From contig CAIZHO010000452.1 of the NCBI GenBank assembly GCA_903932805.1, positions 1 through 11,278 of the forward strand: a DNA stretch of 11,278 bases, given 5' to 3'. This DNA comes from an uncultured Roseiflexaceae bacterium (lineage in GTDB: Bacteria > Chloroflexota > Chloroflexia > Chloroflexales > Roseiflexaceae). Both the position numbers and the translations under genes were made by a program. Positions within the stretch are counted from its first letter, which is position 1. Each line of letters starts with the position of its first letter. Shown piece by piece: positions 1 through 6,159 of the stretch. Below the pieces are notes generated by a model. It had not been told where the DNA came from. It worked only from the letters and a program-made list of their open reading frames with translations, and did no database searches.

Positions 1-204
1 GCATTGGTTGCTGCGCTCGCATCCGCGTTTGCTGCGTTCTTTTATGTGCGCACATTACTGACGATGTTCTCGGGATCCTCTGATGCACCGCGTGCAATAA
101 CCAGCACCCGCTCTGCGTTTGCGCTCCTGATAGTCGCAGTCGGTATTATCGCGGTCGGCATCATGCCTTGGAGCATCTCTGCAATCGCACTCGCTGGCAG
201 CTAA
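1..204 (+). CDS. nuoN: NADH-quinone oxidoreductase subunit N, C-terminal end (partial)
   Basis: Only the last 67 codons are present and the reading frame is open to the left edge, so the gene begins outside the window. The product would be a proton-pumping membrane subunit of respiratory complex I. The visible part has a small-residue membrane helix that runs into FFYVRTLLTMF, which fits the helix-plus-YYYxR element near the NuoN C-terminus. A short hydrophilic loop follows, then a final membrane helix (about residues 39-63) ending in ALAGS and a TAA stop. An intrinsic terminator sits directly after the stop, so this is probably the last gene of a nuo operon, the usual place for nuoN. NuoM and NuoL are related antiporter-like subunits and cannot be fully excluded from 67 residues. 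Confidence 0.72.
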   Translation, partial: ALVAALASAFAAFFYVRTLLTMFSGSSDAPRAITSTRSAFALLIVAVGIIAVGIMPWSISAIALAGS

Positions 205-215
205 GTACCATACCG

Positions 216-247
216 CGCCCTCCTGCGTATGCAGGGGGGCGTTTTTT
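216..247 (+). terminator. Intrinsic terminator of the nuo operon
   Basis: An 11-bp stem (216-226 paired with 231-241, one U:G wobble) with a GUAU loop at 227-230 is followed by six T residues at 242-247. It starts 12 nt after the nuoN stop. There is no A-run on its left side, so it should work only for rightward transcription. Confidence 0.85.
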
Positions 248-611
248 GTTCCACACGTCGAGGAAAGTGAAGACTCGGTGGTGCATTGTAGACCACCATC
301 CGCAACTCATCCTACAGCACGTGTGCGACGAGATCCACTGCCGTGATGTACCCAGGTTCCCGTCCGGGTTCACCTCGTCCTTCAGCGGCGGACGGGCAGT
401 ACGTCCGTGTGTTCCGTGGTCGGCCGCCCCAGGCCGAGATTCACCATCCGCTCCACGGCGGGCCCTGCCCGCCCATCTCGCCAGGTGCTGATACGCCACC
501 GTGTCGACGAGTACTGCGCTGTTTCACTCATCTCTCCGCTCCACTCAGGGAACACCACCGAACTCTTGCGCACGGACACGCCTCACACGCGTATTGTGTC
601 GTAATGTCAAC
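248..611. other. GC-rich, stem-rich intergenic region; candidate structured RNA of unknown family
   Basis: This 364-nt gap lies between two facing terminators. The reading frames through it have no recognisable domains, no convincing ribosome-binding site and no family resemblance. By hand count G+C is about 58% in 301-360, 67% in 361-420, 75% in 421-480 and 58% in 481-540. Successive stems are visible: 277-282/292-297 (6 bp), 359-366/389-396 (8 bp), 420-425/432-437 (6 bp), 457-463/467-473 (7 bp, 3-nt loop), and 477-480/508-511 enclosing 484-487/497-500. I could not match it to RNase P RNA, tmRNA, SRP RNA, a group II intron or an IscB-type guide RNA. No obvious terminator of its own is visible on either strand, so the strand is undetermined. 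It could instead be a decayed element. Confidence 0.4.
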
Positions 612-648
612 AAAAAAACCGCCCTGACACCTGCGTGTCGGGGCGGTT
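612..648 (-). terminator. Intrinsic terminator of the lipoprotein operon
   Basis: Read on the minus strand, a long stem (635-648 paired with 617-630, with one wobble and a 4-nt loop at 631-634) ends in a run of U residues encoded by the A-run at 612-618. It lies 18 nt past the stop codon of the lipoprotein at 667. It faces the nuo terminator across the gap. Confidence 0.85.
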
Positions 649-666
649 CTGGAGTGAACAGTGTGT

Positions 667-1107
667 TTACTTGGTGCCGTGCACGATATACACGTAGGTA
701 CCAGTCCCACCAAACTTGGTCAAATCGATTGCTCCAATAATCAGCGCTTGATTGCCTTGTTCATACCCTGACAGCATAAAGCCATCAGCGTTCAGCCCAG
801 GTGTCCGCTTGCGAAAGAGCCAACCGCTCACCCCTAACTGTTTGTTGTAATACTCGTCGACCGCTTTCAGGTCGGCAGAGCTGGTGTATGCCTCTTCAAC
901 GATAGATTCAGGCAGTACCATCCCCAGCTCGAGTCCTGCGCGGGCTTCGGTCTTCCACCCAGCAATGATGGCATCCAGGGGTGCATTGGCGGCTGCAGGA
1001 CTATCGTTTTTGGCGAGTGCTGTCGGGACGGTTGCAGTACCCCCTCCACAGGCAACCAAGAGGGCAAGCGCACAGACGACCAATAGCACACGACGCACTG
1101 ATTTCAT
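667..1107 (-). CDS. Small secreted lipoprotein, copy 1 (function unknown)
   Basis: A 146-residue protein whose exact role I do not recognise. The first 20 residues are a lipoprotein signal: a basic start (KSVRR), a hydrophobic core and a lipobox LVAC with the lipidated Cys at residue 20. It should therefore be anchored in the membrane facing outward. A Gly/Thr/Ala-rich linker leads to a mature domain of about 100 residues with the pattern LPESI...YYNKQLGVSGW...GYEQGNQALIIGAI, probably an alpha/beta fold. I chose the ATG at 1105-1107 over an in-frame start 24 nt earlier because AAGGA lies 6 nt before it and the lipobox is then correctly spaced. The neighbouring lipoprotein, 45 nt upstream on the same strand, shares the domain pattern, so the two look like a tandem duplication. 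A TATAAT box lies in the gap between them. Confidence 0.82.
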   Translation of the reverse strand: MKSVRRVLLVVCALALLVACGGGTATVPTALAKNDSPAAANAPLDAIIAGWKTEARAGLELGMVLPESIVEEAYTSSADLKAVDEYYNKQLGVSGWLFRKRTPGLNADGFMLSGYEQGNQALIIGAIDLTKFGGTGTYVYIVHGTK

Positions 1108-1138
1108 GGTGATTCCTTCTACGACTGACATACATCGT

Positions 1139-1144
1139 ATTATA
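1139..1144 (-). promoter_or_regulatory. Possible internal promoter -10 box upstream of lipoprotein copy 1
   Basis: A perfect TATAAT on the minus strand lies in the 45-nt gap between the two lipoprotein genes, about 31 nt before the start codon of copy 1. No good TTGACA-like -35 box is visible 16-18 bp upstream, so this is tentative. It would let copy 1 be expressed separately from copy 2. Confidence 0.35.
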
Positions 1145-1152
1145 CCCGACCA

Positions 1153-1578
1153 CTACCGGTCGGCGGTGATGCGCAACGAGACAACCCCGTCACGACTATT
1201 GGCTTCTGCAAAGAGCGTTACGATCAAGATTTGTGTGCCATTCCGATAGGTACGCAAAATCCGATTATCACGCGGAGGCAGCGGTGGATCGATACTCCAA
1301 TCATTTGCACGGGCTGCGTCGTCATAACTCTGTGCGACGTCGGCAATCGGCCGTGGGATCCGTACAAACGTTGTCTCATCGGTGACTCGGTACCCTTTGG
1401 CGCGCAACATGGCGTGTAAATTGTTGTCATATGCGGCCATCACCTCGGGCAGACTCGATGTGTTCGATACCTTGTATGGGATTGCATCGACGGGGTCAGG
1501 CACACTCTTGTCGTCCTGGGTGACAGCGCAACCCACAACAACAAAACATGTTAGTATCAGCAACAAGACACGTCGCAT
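1153..1578 (-). CDS. Small secreted lipoprotein, copy 2 (paralogue of its neighbour)
   Basis: A 141-residue lipoprotein of unknown function. The signal starts MRRVLLL and ends in a VVGC lipobox with the lipidated Cys at residue 17. The mature domain aligns by eye with the downstream neighbour: an IPRPIADVAQSYDDAARANDW segment here corresponds to LPESI...VDEYYNKQLGVSGW there, and YRNGTQILIVTL corresponds to YEQGNQALIIGA. The ATG at 1576-1578 is preferred over an upstream TTG because GAGG lies 5 nt before it. Its start codon is only 23 bp from the divergent rnhA start, so its promoter overlaps rnhA coding sequence. It is the first gene of a two-gene minus-strand unit ending at the terminator at 612-648. 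The role may be extracytoplasmic binding or envelope structure, but nothing in the sequence decides this. Confidence 0.82.
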   Translation of the reverse strand: MRRVLLLILTCFVVVGCAVTQDDKSVPDPVDAIPYKVSNTSSLPEVMAAYDNNLHAMLRAKGYRVTDETTFVRIPRPIADVAQSYDDAARANDWSIDPPLPPRDNRILRTYRNGTQILIVTLFAEANSRDGVVSLRITADR

Positions 1579-1601
1579 CACGACCTCGCACAAGGAACAG
1601 T

Positions 1602-2282
1602 ATGAACACTATAGACATTATCACCGACGGCGCTTGTTCCGGCAACCCGGGGCGTGGCGGCTGGGCGACCATCATTTTGTACAACGGAAGCGTCACCGAA
1701 CACAGCGGCAGTGCTGACGACACGACCAATAACCGCATGGAACTGACTGCCGCCCTCGTCGGGCTCCAACACACACCACGAGACCACACCATACATTTGC
1801 ACACTGACAGCCAATATCTGATCAACGGGATAACCAAGTGGGTCAAGGGGTGGCAAAAAAACGGTTGGAAGACCCGTACCGGTGACCCGGTCGAAAACAA
1901 AGATCTGTGGGAAGCACTCATCGCACACACCCACACCAACGTGCATTGGCACCATGTCAAAGGTCATGCCGGACACGTCCACAACGAACGCGCAAACACC
2001 CTTGCACAGCTCCAGGCGGGATCTCGTGGCGCAGGCGCTGCCACTCGGTCAATCCCCCGGCCCGCACCGAGCAGACCACTCCCCACGGGGACTGCGTTAC
2101 CTGCAGGCACGCGGTTCCCCTGTTATATCAGCGTGGTCAATGGAGTCGTAGAACGCCATGTAACCTGGGACGACTGCAAAGCAGCCACCCATGGGGTGTC
2201 TGGCGCACGATTCAAAAAGGTCGCCTCTCTGGCCGAGCTCCAGGCGCAACTACAGAGCTGGGGTGTCAGCGCGGGGTCGTGA
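1602..2282 (+). CDS. rnhA: Ribonuclease HI with a C-terminal hybrid-binding (Cauli_VI-like) domain
   Basis: A 226-residue enzyme that would cleave the RNA strand of RNA:DNA hybrids (R-loops, primers). Residues 1-138 are a bacterial RNase HI domain: TDGACSGNPG with catalytic D9, NNRMEL with E47, TDSQY with D69, and KGHAGH with H122. The usual fourth acidic residue (E. coli D134, in NERxDxLA) is N132 here, in NERANTLA. A Pro/Arg/Ala-rich linker (about 140-170) leads to residues 172-220. Their TWDDCKAATHGVSGARFKK core matches the RNase H1 hybrid-binding domain, also called caulimovirus VI, which in eukaryotic RNase H1 sits at the N-terminus. The ATG at 1602 has AAGGA just upstream; an earlier in-frame start lacks domain support. 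The 3' end overlaps the convergent uvrD by 17 bp. I see no convincing rnhA promoter; it must lie inside the divergent lipoprotein gene. Confidence 0.93.
   Translation: MNTIDIITDGACSGNPGRGGWATIILYNGSVTEHSGSADDTTNNRMELTAALVGLQHTPRDHTIHLHTDSQYLINGITKWVKGWQKNGWKTRTGDPVENKDLWEALIAHTHTNVHWHHVKGHAGHVHNERANTLAQLQAGSRGAGAATRSIPRPAPSRPLPTGTALPAGTRFPCYISVVNGVVERHVTWDDCKAATHGVSGARFKKVASLAELQAQLQSWGVSAGS
1617..1645 (-). promoter_or_regulatory. Sigma70-type promoter for the lipoprotein pair, inside the rnhA start
   Basis: On the minus strand TTGCCG (1640-1645) is separated by exactly 17 bp from GATAAT (1617-1622). These match the consensus at 4/6 and 5/6 positions. Transcription would start near 1610 and give a leader of about 30 nt ahead of the ATG at 1578. 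The whole promoter lies within roughly codons 6 to 15 of rnhA. Confidence 0.5.
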
Positions 2283-4482
2283 CCTTTTCGAGGCGTGCAA
2301 AACTCGCAATCAATCGTTTTTCGCCGGCTGCCGGGTCTGCAAACCGGACAACGACCTCTACATCATCATCGACTGACTTGGCGCTCAAGACAACACCTTC
2401 ACCGAAGCGTTGGTGGCGTACCATATCGCCTACCGCATACTGCACTGCAACAGTGGTTGGTTTGAGCGCTGCGGCGGTGCCCCAGCCCTGAAATGCTGGA
2501 TTGCTCCGACCTTGCCCCACAGATGGATTGACTGTTCCCAGGTTGGTCGTATGGGCAAGCAATCCCTTGGGGATATCCGCCAAAAACCGTGATGAGATCG
2601 TCTGGTCATACCGACCAAAGTTCATGCGGCGAAGCACCCGCGACAGTGCCAAGCGCTTGCGTGCACGCGTCACCCCGACATACAAAATCCGGCGCTCTTC
2701 TTCGATCTGCACGGGATCATTGTGCGTGCGGCTGTGGGGTATGAGCTCGTCTTCGAGGCCAACCAAAAAGACATTATCGTATTCGAGCCCTTTCGCTTGA
2801 TGCAACGTGATGCAGACCACATGATTGTCCACAGCAGCCAATCGGTCGACATCTGCGACCAACGCCACCTCCTCGAGGAAGCGGGCGAGTTGCTCTTCCA
2901 CCGGGAGCTCAGCATATTCGCCGGCGACACGGCGCAACTCATTGACATTCTCGACGCGCGATTCGGCGTCTACACCGCCGTGTTCATTCACGAGTCCCGC
3001 AACGAATTGTGATTCACGCAGCATTTCGTCGTATGCATCGAGCAACGTCAGGCTGGGGGCACGTTTGACCAACCCATACAACCGTGCACCAAATGAAATC
3101 ATACGCTGACGCGCTGCACCACGTAGGGCAGGGACCGCACTCGAATCAGCGGCAGCATCGGTGAGTGCTTGGTACAGTGAAACGCCGTGGTTACTGGCCC
3201 ATTCACTCAGATGGGCGATACTGCCCGCGCCGATCCCCTGGGCAGGGAACTCGATGGCACGCACGAGGGATATGTCATCGTTCGGATTGCTCAACAACCG
3301 GAGCCATGCAAGTACATCTTTGATTTCACGCCGCTCATAGAATCGCATCCCACCGATGACCACATAGGGGATACGGCGCCGACTGAGGGCTTCTTCGAAC
3401 GCCCGACTTTGTGCATTGGTACGATACATGATGGCACAATCGGCGTAGCGCGCTGCCCCCTTTTTGACGAGTGCTTCTATGGCATCACAGACTCGCTGCG
3501 ACTCTTCGTTTTGGTCGCTACACTCACGCCAACTCACTGGCTCTCCACCGGGGGTTTGGCCACGCAACAGTTTGCGGTGGACACGCTTGGGAGCGGCATC
3601 GATGAGCACCTGTGCGACATCAAGAATTGTCTGCGTGCTCCGGTAGTTTTCGGCCAAAATGATGACATGTGCACCGACAAAATCCGATTCGAACCGGCGG
3701 ATATTGCGCACATCTGCACCGCGCCAGCCATAGATCGACTGGTCATCGTCACCCACCACAAATATGTTGCCGGACCCCCGCGCAAGCGCCTTGATCATCT
3801 CGTATTGGGCACGATTCGTATCTTGGTATTCGTCGACCAAAATATACCGATAACGGCGATGATAGCGGTTCAGCATCGGCGTTTTGAACAACTCAAGCGT
3901 CAACAATAACAAATCATCGAAATCGACCGCTGCTGCTACAGTAAGCAATTCACTATAGCGGGTGTATGCGGCAGCATACATCCGACCTTCGGGGCTACGG
4001 CTTGCGGCTGTGTATGCAGCAGCATCGAGGAGTTCGTTTTTGGCGCTCGAAATCGCGCTTGCAATGGCCCGCGGCGTGAACGGTTTGTCGGGCAATTTGA
4101 GTTCTTTGCTGACCCGCTTGATCAGTCGCTGCTGGTCGTCATCGTCATAAATCAGCCACCCGTCTGCCAAACCGATGGCGCGGCCGTCGCGACGGAGCCA
4201 ACGGGCAGCCAGGCTATGGAAGGTTCCAATATCGACTTTAGTGGCGACGTCGACTCCGACGAGATGGTGCATCCGCTCGCGCATTTCGCGCGCCGCCTTG
4301 TTGGTAAAGGTGACCGCAAGAATCTCGCTCGCGGCAATCCCTTGTTGGAGCAGGTATGCAATCCGATGCGTCAGGACCCGTGTTTTGCCTGATCCGGGAC
4401 CCGCCAGCGTCAAGACTGGGCCAGATATTGTCGTTACCGCTAATCGTTGTGCATCGTTGAGTCCAGCCAGCAGATCCTGCAT
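2266..4482 (-). CDS. pcrA: UvrD/PcrA-type superfamily 1 DNA helicase
   Basis: A 738-residue ATP-dependent 3'-5' helicase of the UvrD/PcrA family, acting in nucleotide excision and mismatch repair and in clearing replication-transcription conflicts. All SF1A motifs are visible: Q-motif LNDAQRLAV near residue 8, Walker A GPGSGKT (28-34), TNKAA (Ia, about 60-64), VDEYQD (II, about 216-221), VGDDDQSIYGWRGA (III), LAENYRS (IV), TLHQAKGLEY (V, about 558-567) and YVGVTRARKRL (VI, about 600-610). The last 55 residues (GDMVRHQRFGEGVV...RFADP) are the C-terminal Tudor-like domain that contacts RNA polymerase in PcrA/UvrD. Length is normal. I start at the ATG at 4480-4482, where AAGG lies 7 nt upstream; the 59-codon upstream extension is rejected because it runs through the terminator hairpin. 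uvrD and pcrA are near-equivalent names. Its leader contains a terminator and an inverted repeat. Confidence 0.95.
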   Translation of the reverse strand: MQDLLAGLNDAQRLAVTTISGPVLTLAGPGSGKTRVLTHRIAYLLQQGIAASEILAVTFTNKAAREMRERMHHLVGVDVATKVDIGTFHSLAARWLRRDGRAIGLADGWLIYDDDDQQRLIKRVSKELKLPDKPFTPRAIASAISSAKNELLDAAAYTAASRSPEGRMYAAAYTRYSELLTVAAAVDFDDLLLLTLELFKTPMLNRYHRRYRYILVDEYQDTNRAQYEMIKALARGSGNIFVVGDDDQSIYGWRGADVRNIRRFESDFVGAHVIILAENYRSTQTILDVAQVLIDAAPKRVHRKLLRGQTPGGEPVSWRECSDQNEESQRVCDAIEALVKKGAARYADCAIMYRTNAQSRAFEEALSRRRIPYVVIGGMRFYERREIKDVLAWLRLLSNPNDDISLVRAIEFPAQGIGAGSIAHLSEWASNHGVSLYQALTDAAADSSAVPALRGAARQRMISFGARLYGLVKRAPSLTLLDAYDEMLRESQFVAGLVNEHGGVDAESRVENVNELRRVAGEYAELPVEEQLARFLEEVALVADVDRLAAVDNHVVCITLHQAKGLEYDNVFLVGLEDELIPHSRTHNDPVQIEEERRILYVGVTRARKRLALSRVLRRMNFGRYDQTISSRFLADIPKGLLAHTTNLGTVNPSVGQGRSNPAFQGWGTAAALKPTTVAVQYAVGDMVRHQRFGEGVVLSAKSVDDDVEVVVRFADPAAGEKRLIASFARLEKVTTPR

Positions 4483-4492
4483 CGTCAAACCT

Positions 4493-4579
4493 TTTCGTTG
4501 CTCACCAGAAATAGAAAAAAGGGGGAGACGACAGTTGCGTCTCCCCCACAGAATACCAGAAGATTTAGGAGCAACGAAA
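4493..4579 (-). promoter_or_regulatory. Inverted repeat enclosing a terminator and abutting the uvrD ribosome-binding site
   Basis: An 11-bp perfect inverted repeat, 4569-4579 against 4493-4503. In the minus-strand RNA, UUUCGUUGCUC from the last codons of the FHA gene can pair with GAGCAACGAAA, which ends within the AAAAGG Shine-Dalgarno of the helicase gene. The 65-nt loop holds the 10-bp terminator hairpin. Any transcript that reads through from the FHA gene could therefore fold so that the helicase ribosome-binding site is partly masked. The repeat is directly visible; the regulatory role is inferred. Confidence 0.45.
4515..4547 (-). terminator. Intrinsic terminator after the FHA gene, in the uvrD leader
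   Basis: On the minus strand a perfect 10-bp stem (4538-4547 paired with 4521-4530, loop 4531-4537) is followed by six U residues (4515-4520). It lies 17 nt past the FHA stop and its U-tract ends 32 nt before the uvrD start codon. It should end the PP2C-FHA transcript, or act as an attenuator for uvrD if the promoter lies further upstream. Confidence 0.88.
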
Positions 4580-6136
4580 GATGAAACCGATGCGGCCGAG
4601 GACGACTTGTGCACCGTCAGGGAGTTGTGTGGGAACGCCCGGATCAATACGTACACCATTCACACGCGTGTGATTGGTTGATTGCAAATCGGTAATCATC
4701 CACTGACCTTCGAGGATGGTCAAACGCACATGACGGCGGCTTACTCCACCGCTTTCGGCGCCGTATGGAGTCATATCGACCTCGGGATGTACGCCACTGA
4801 TGGGATCATCACGACCAATGATTATCTCGCGCCGCCCGCTCGGGAGCGTCAACACTGTGCCAGACTCGAGCTGCAAGCGCGCTGTCGGAGCGACCGGGTT
4901 CACGACTTGCCCGACGGGACGTTCGGTGATGGTGGGTGCATCAGGTGCGCTCATAGGGGCGAGCGGGCCGGAGTTCACTGCCATCGCAAGGATATCAGCG
5001 GGGACCGAAGGAGCTTCAGGAGTTGGCTCGATGACGGGAACCGACGACAGAGGTGGTGCAGGAGGTACAGGCGGTACGGGCGAAGCGACTGCATCTGCCG
5101 GCATCGCTACCACACGGGCGGGAACAGGCGCTGGCGCTACTACTGGCGGCACCGGCACAAAATCAGGGTTTTGGACGCGTGGTGGGACTACTTCGACGCC
5201 AAATGCTGTCAATTCGGCATGGATGTTTGCCACACTCGCGCGTGCATCCGTAATCCCCTGCACCACTGCTCGCGGGGTGGCTGAACCGAATGTGCGTTGA
5301 ATCTGCTCGAACTGTTCGATGATTTCAACCTGGCGCGCCATGTCTTTGGTGAGTCGTTCGATAAGCAAAGGATCGATCTCGGGTGGCATTGGCAGTGCTG
5401 CGAGGTCCGCACGCAGACCGACAAGCATCTGTTCAGCTTCGGTTATGCCGATCAGCACTGCTTGCGGGGTCACTTCACGGAATGTGTTCCGCATCGCATC
5501 AAGCTGATTGATGATATCTTGTTGACGTTGTATCTCTTGTTCGAGGTACGTGCGTTGCTGTTTGAGTGCTTGGATATCAATGGCACTCGGCGTTGCAGTT
5601 GCGCTGATTTCGACCACCTCATACACTGCCTCGACCGCACCATGCGACGCCGCAGGTGCATCGTGCATCGGCGCTTCAACGGGTGTCGACGCCAATTCTT
5701 GAGGAGGGTCATTCTCGTTGTTCTGTGGTAACACCACACCCGCTTGCAGGTCAGCATCGATGGGATTTGCGGCATCGTCAGGTGTGTCTGACTCAATGGT
5801 GTATTGCAGCGGGCCAGACATATTCGAGGGTGTCGGTGCATGAAACGCATTCATGTCGAGTGCCGTGTCAGCAAACCCACCCGTAGGCAGGTCCGACACG
5901 CGTAATTCGCTGCTTATCCCTGTTGCTTCGATATTTGTGGCGATTGGTGCTCCGCACTGCTCACACGAACGTTCTCCAGGAAGTATGACTGCGCTGCACT
6001 GTTTACAGGTGAGTGCACTCAATCCGTGAGCATCTGCATTGGCTACCACATTCATTGATGCGTCGAGTCGCGCACCGCATGATTCGCAATAGCGCACATC
6101 AAGTTTATTGATTACCCCGCACATTTGACATTTCAT
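4565..6136 (-). CDS. Zinc-ribbon / helical-repeat / FHA-domain signalling protein
   Basis: A 523-residue cytoplasmic protein. It starts with two CxxC-type zinc ribbons (Cys 3, 6, 17, 20 and Cys 44, 47, 58, 61). An acidic, low-complexity stretch follows to about residue 185, then a helical, probably coiled-coil region (186-313) made of two copies of one unit exactly 64 residues apart (IINQL...NTF..VTPQAV..GIT against IIEQF...RTF..ATPRAV..GIT). A Pro/Ala/Val-rich linker spans about 318-415. Residues 420-521 are an FHA domain with the phospho-Thr binding set: G441-R442, S466-R467-x-H469, N488 and N493-G494. FHA domains bind phosphothreonine peptides, so this is likely a reader or adaptor for Ser/Thr kinase signalling. 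The ATG at 6134-6136 follows AGAGGTG, 23 nt after the PP2C stop, so the two genes are co-transcribed. A strong terminator follows. No membrane segment or enzyme domain is visible. Confidence 0.9.
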   Translation of the reverse strand: MKCQMCGVINKLDVRYCESCGARLDASMNVVANADAHGLSALTCKQCSAVILPGERSCEQCGAPIATNIEATGISSELRVSDLPTGGFADTALDMNAFHAPTPSNMSGPLQYTIESDTPDDAANPIDADLQAGVVLPQNNENDPPQELASTPVEAPMHDAPAASHGAVEAVYEVVEISATATPSAIDIQALKQQRTYLEQEIQRQQDIINQLDAMRNTFREVTPQAVLIGITEAEQMLVGLRADLAALPMPPEIDPLLIERLTKDMARQVEIIEQFEQIQRTFGSATPRAVVQGITDARASVANIHAELTAFGVEVVPPRVQNPDFVPVPPVVAPAPVPARVVAMPADAVASPVPPVPPAPPLSSVPVIEPTPEAPSVPADILAMAVNSGPLAPMSAPDAPTITERPVGQVVNPVAPTARLQLESGTVLTLPSGRREIIIGRDDPISGVHPEVDMTPYGAESGGVSRRHVRLTILEGQWMITDLQSTNHTRVNGVRIDPGVPTQLPDGAQVVLGRIGFIFRCS

Positions 6137-6159
6137 ACTCCCACCTCTCGCACTATGGG

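Noticed and set aside
260..267. GAGGAAAG, reminiscent of the conserved P4/J3-4 segment of bacterial RNase P RNA
   Set aside because: The bases after it do not continue the consensus, and the 3' partner (ACAGAA followed by the P4 strand) is missing on either strand.
356..402. tRNA-like T-arm or SRP-like sequence around GGTTCACC
   Set aside because: No cloverleaf partner stems on either strand, and no SRP GGAAGG/AGCAG loop.
161..740. Several overlapping open frames of 60-112 codons on both strands
   Set aside because: They overlap each other and the two terminators, lack ribosome-binding sites and domains, and are what a G+C-rich stretch produces by chance.
3187..3909. 240-codon open frame on the plus strand inside uvrD
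   Set aside because: It is antisense to conserved helicase motifs II-IV and has no family features; it is a shadow of the real gene.
4483..4659. 59-codon N-terminal extension of the UvrD frame
   Set aside because: It would translate through the terminator hairpin and over the end of the FHA gene. The ATG at 4482 has a good ribosome-binding site and begins at the normal family N-terminus.
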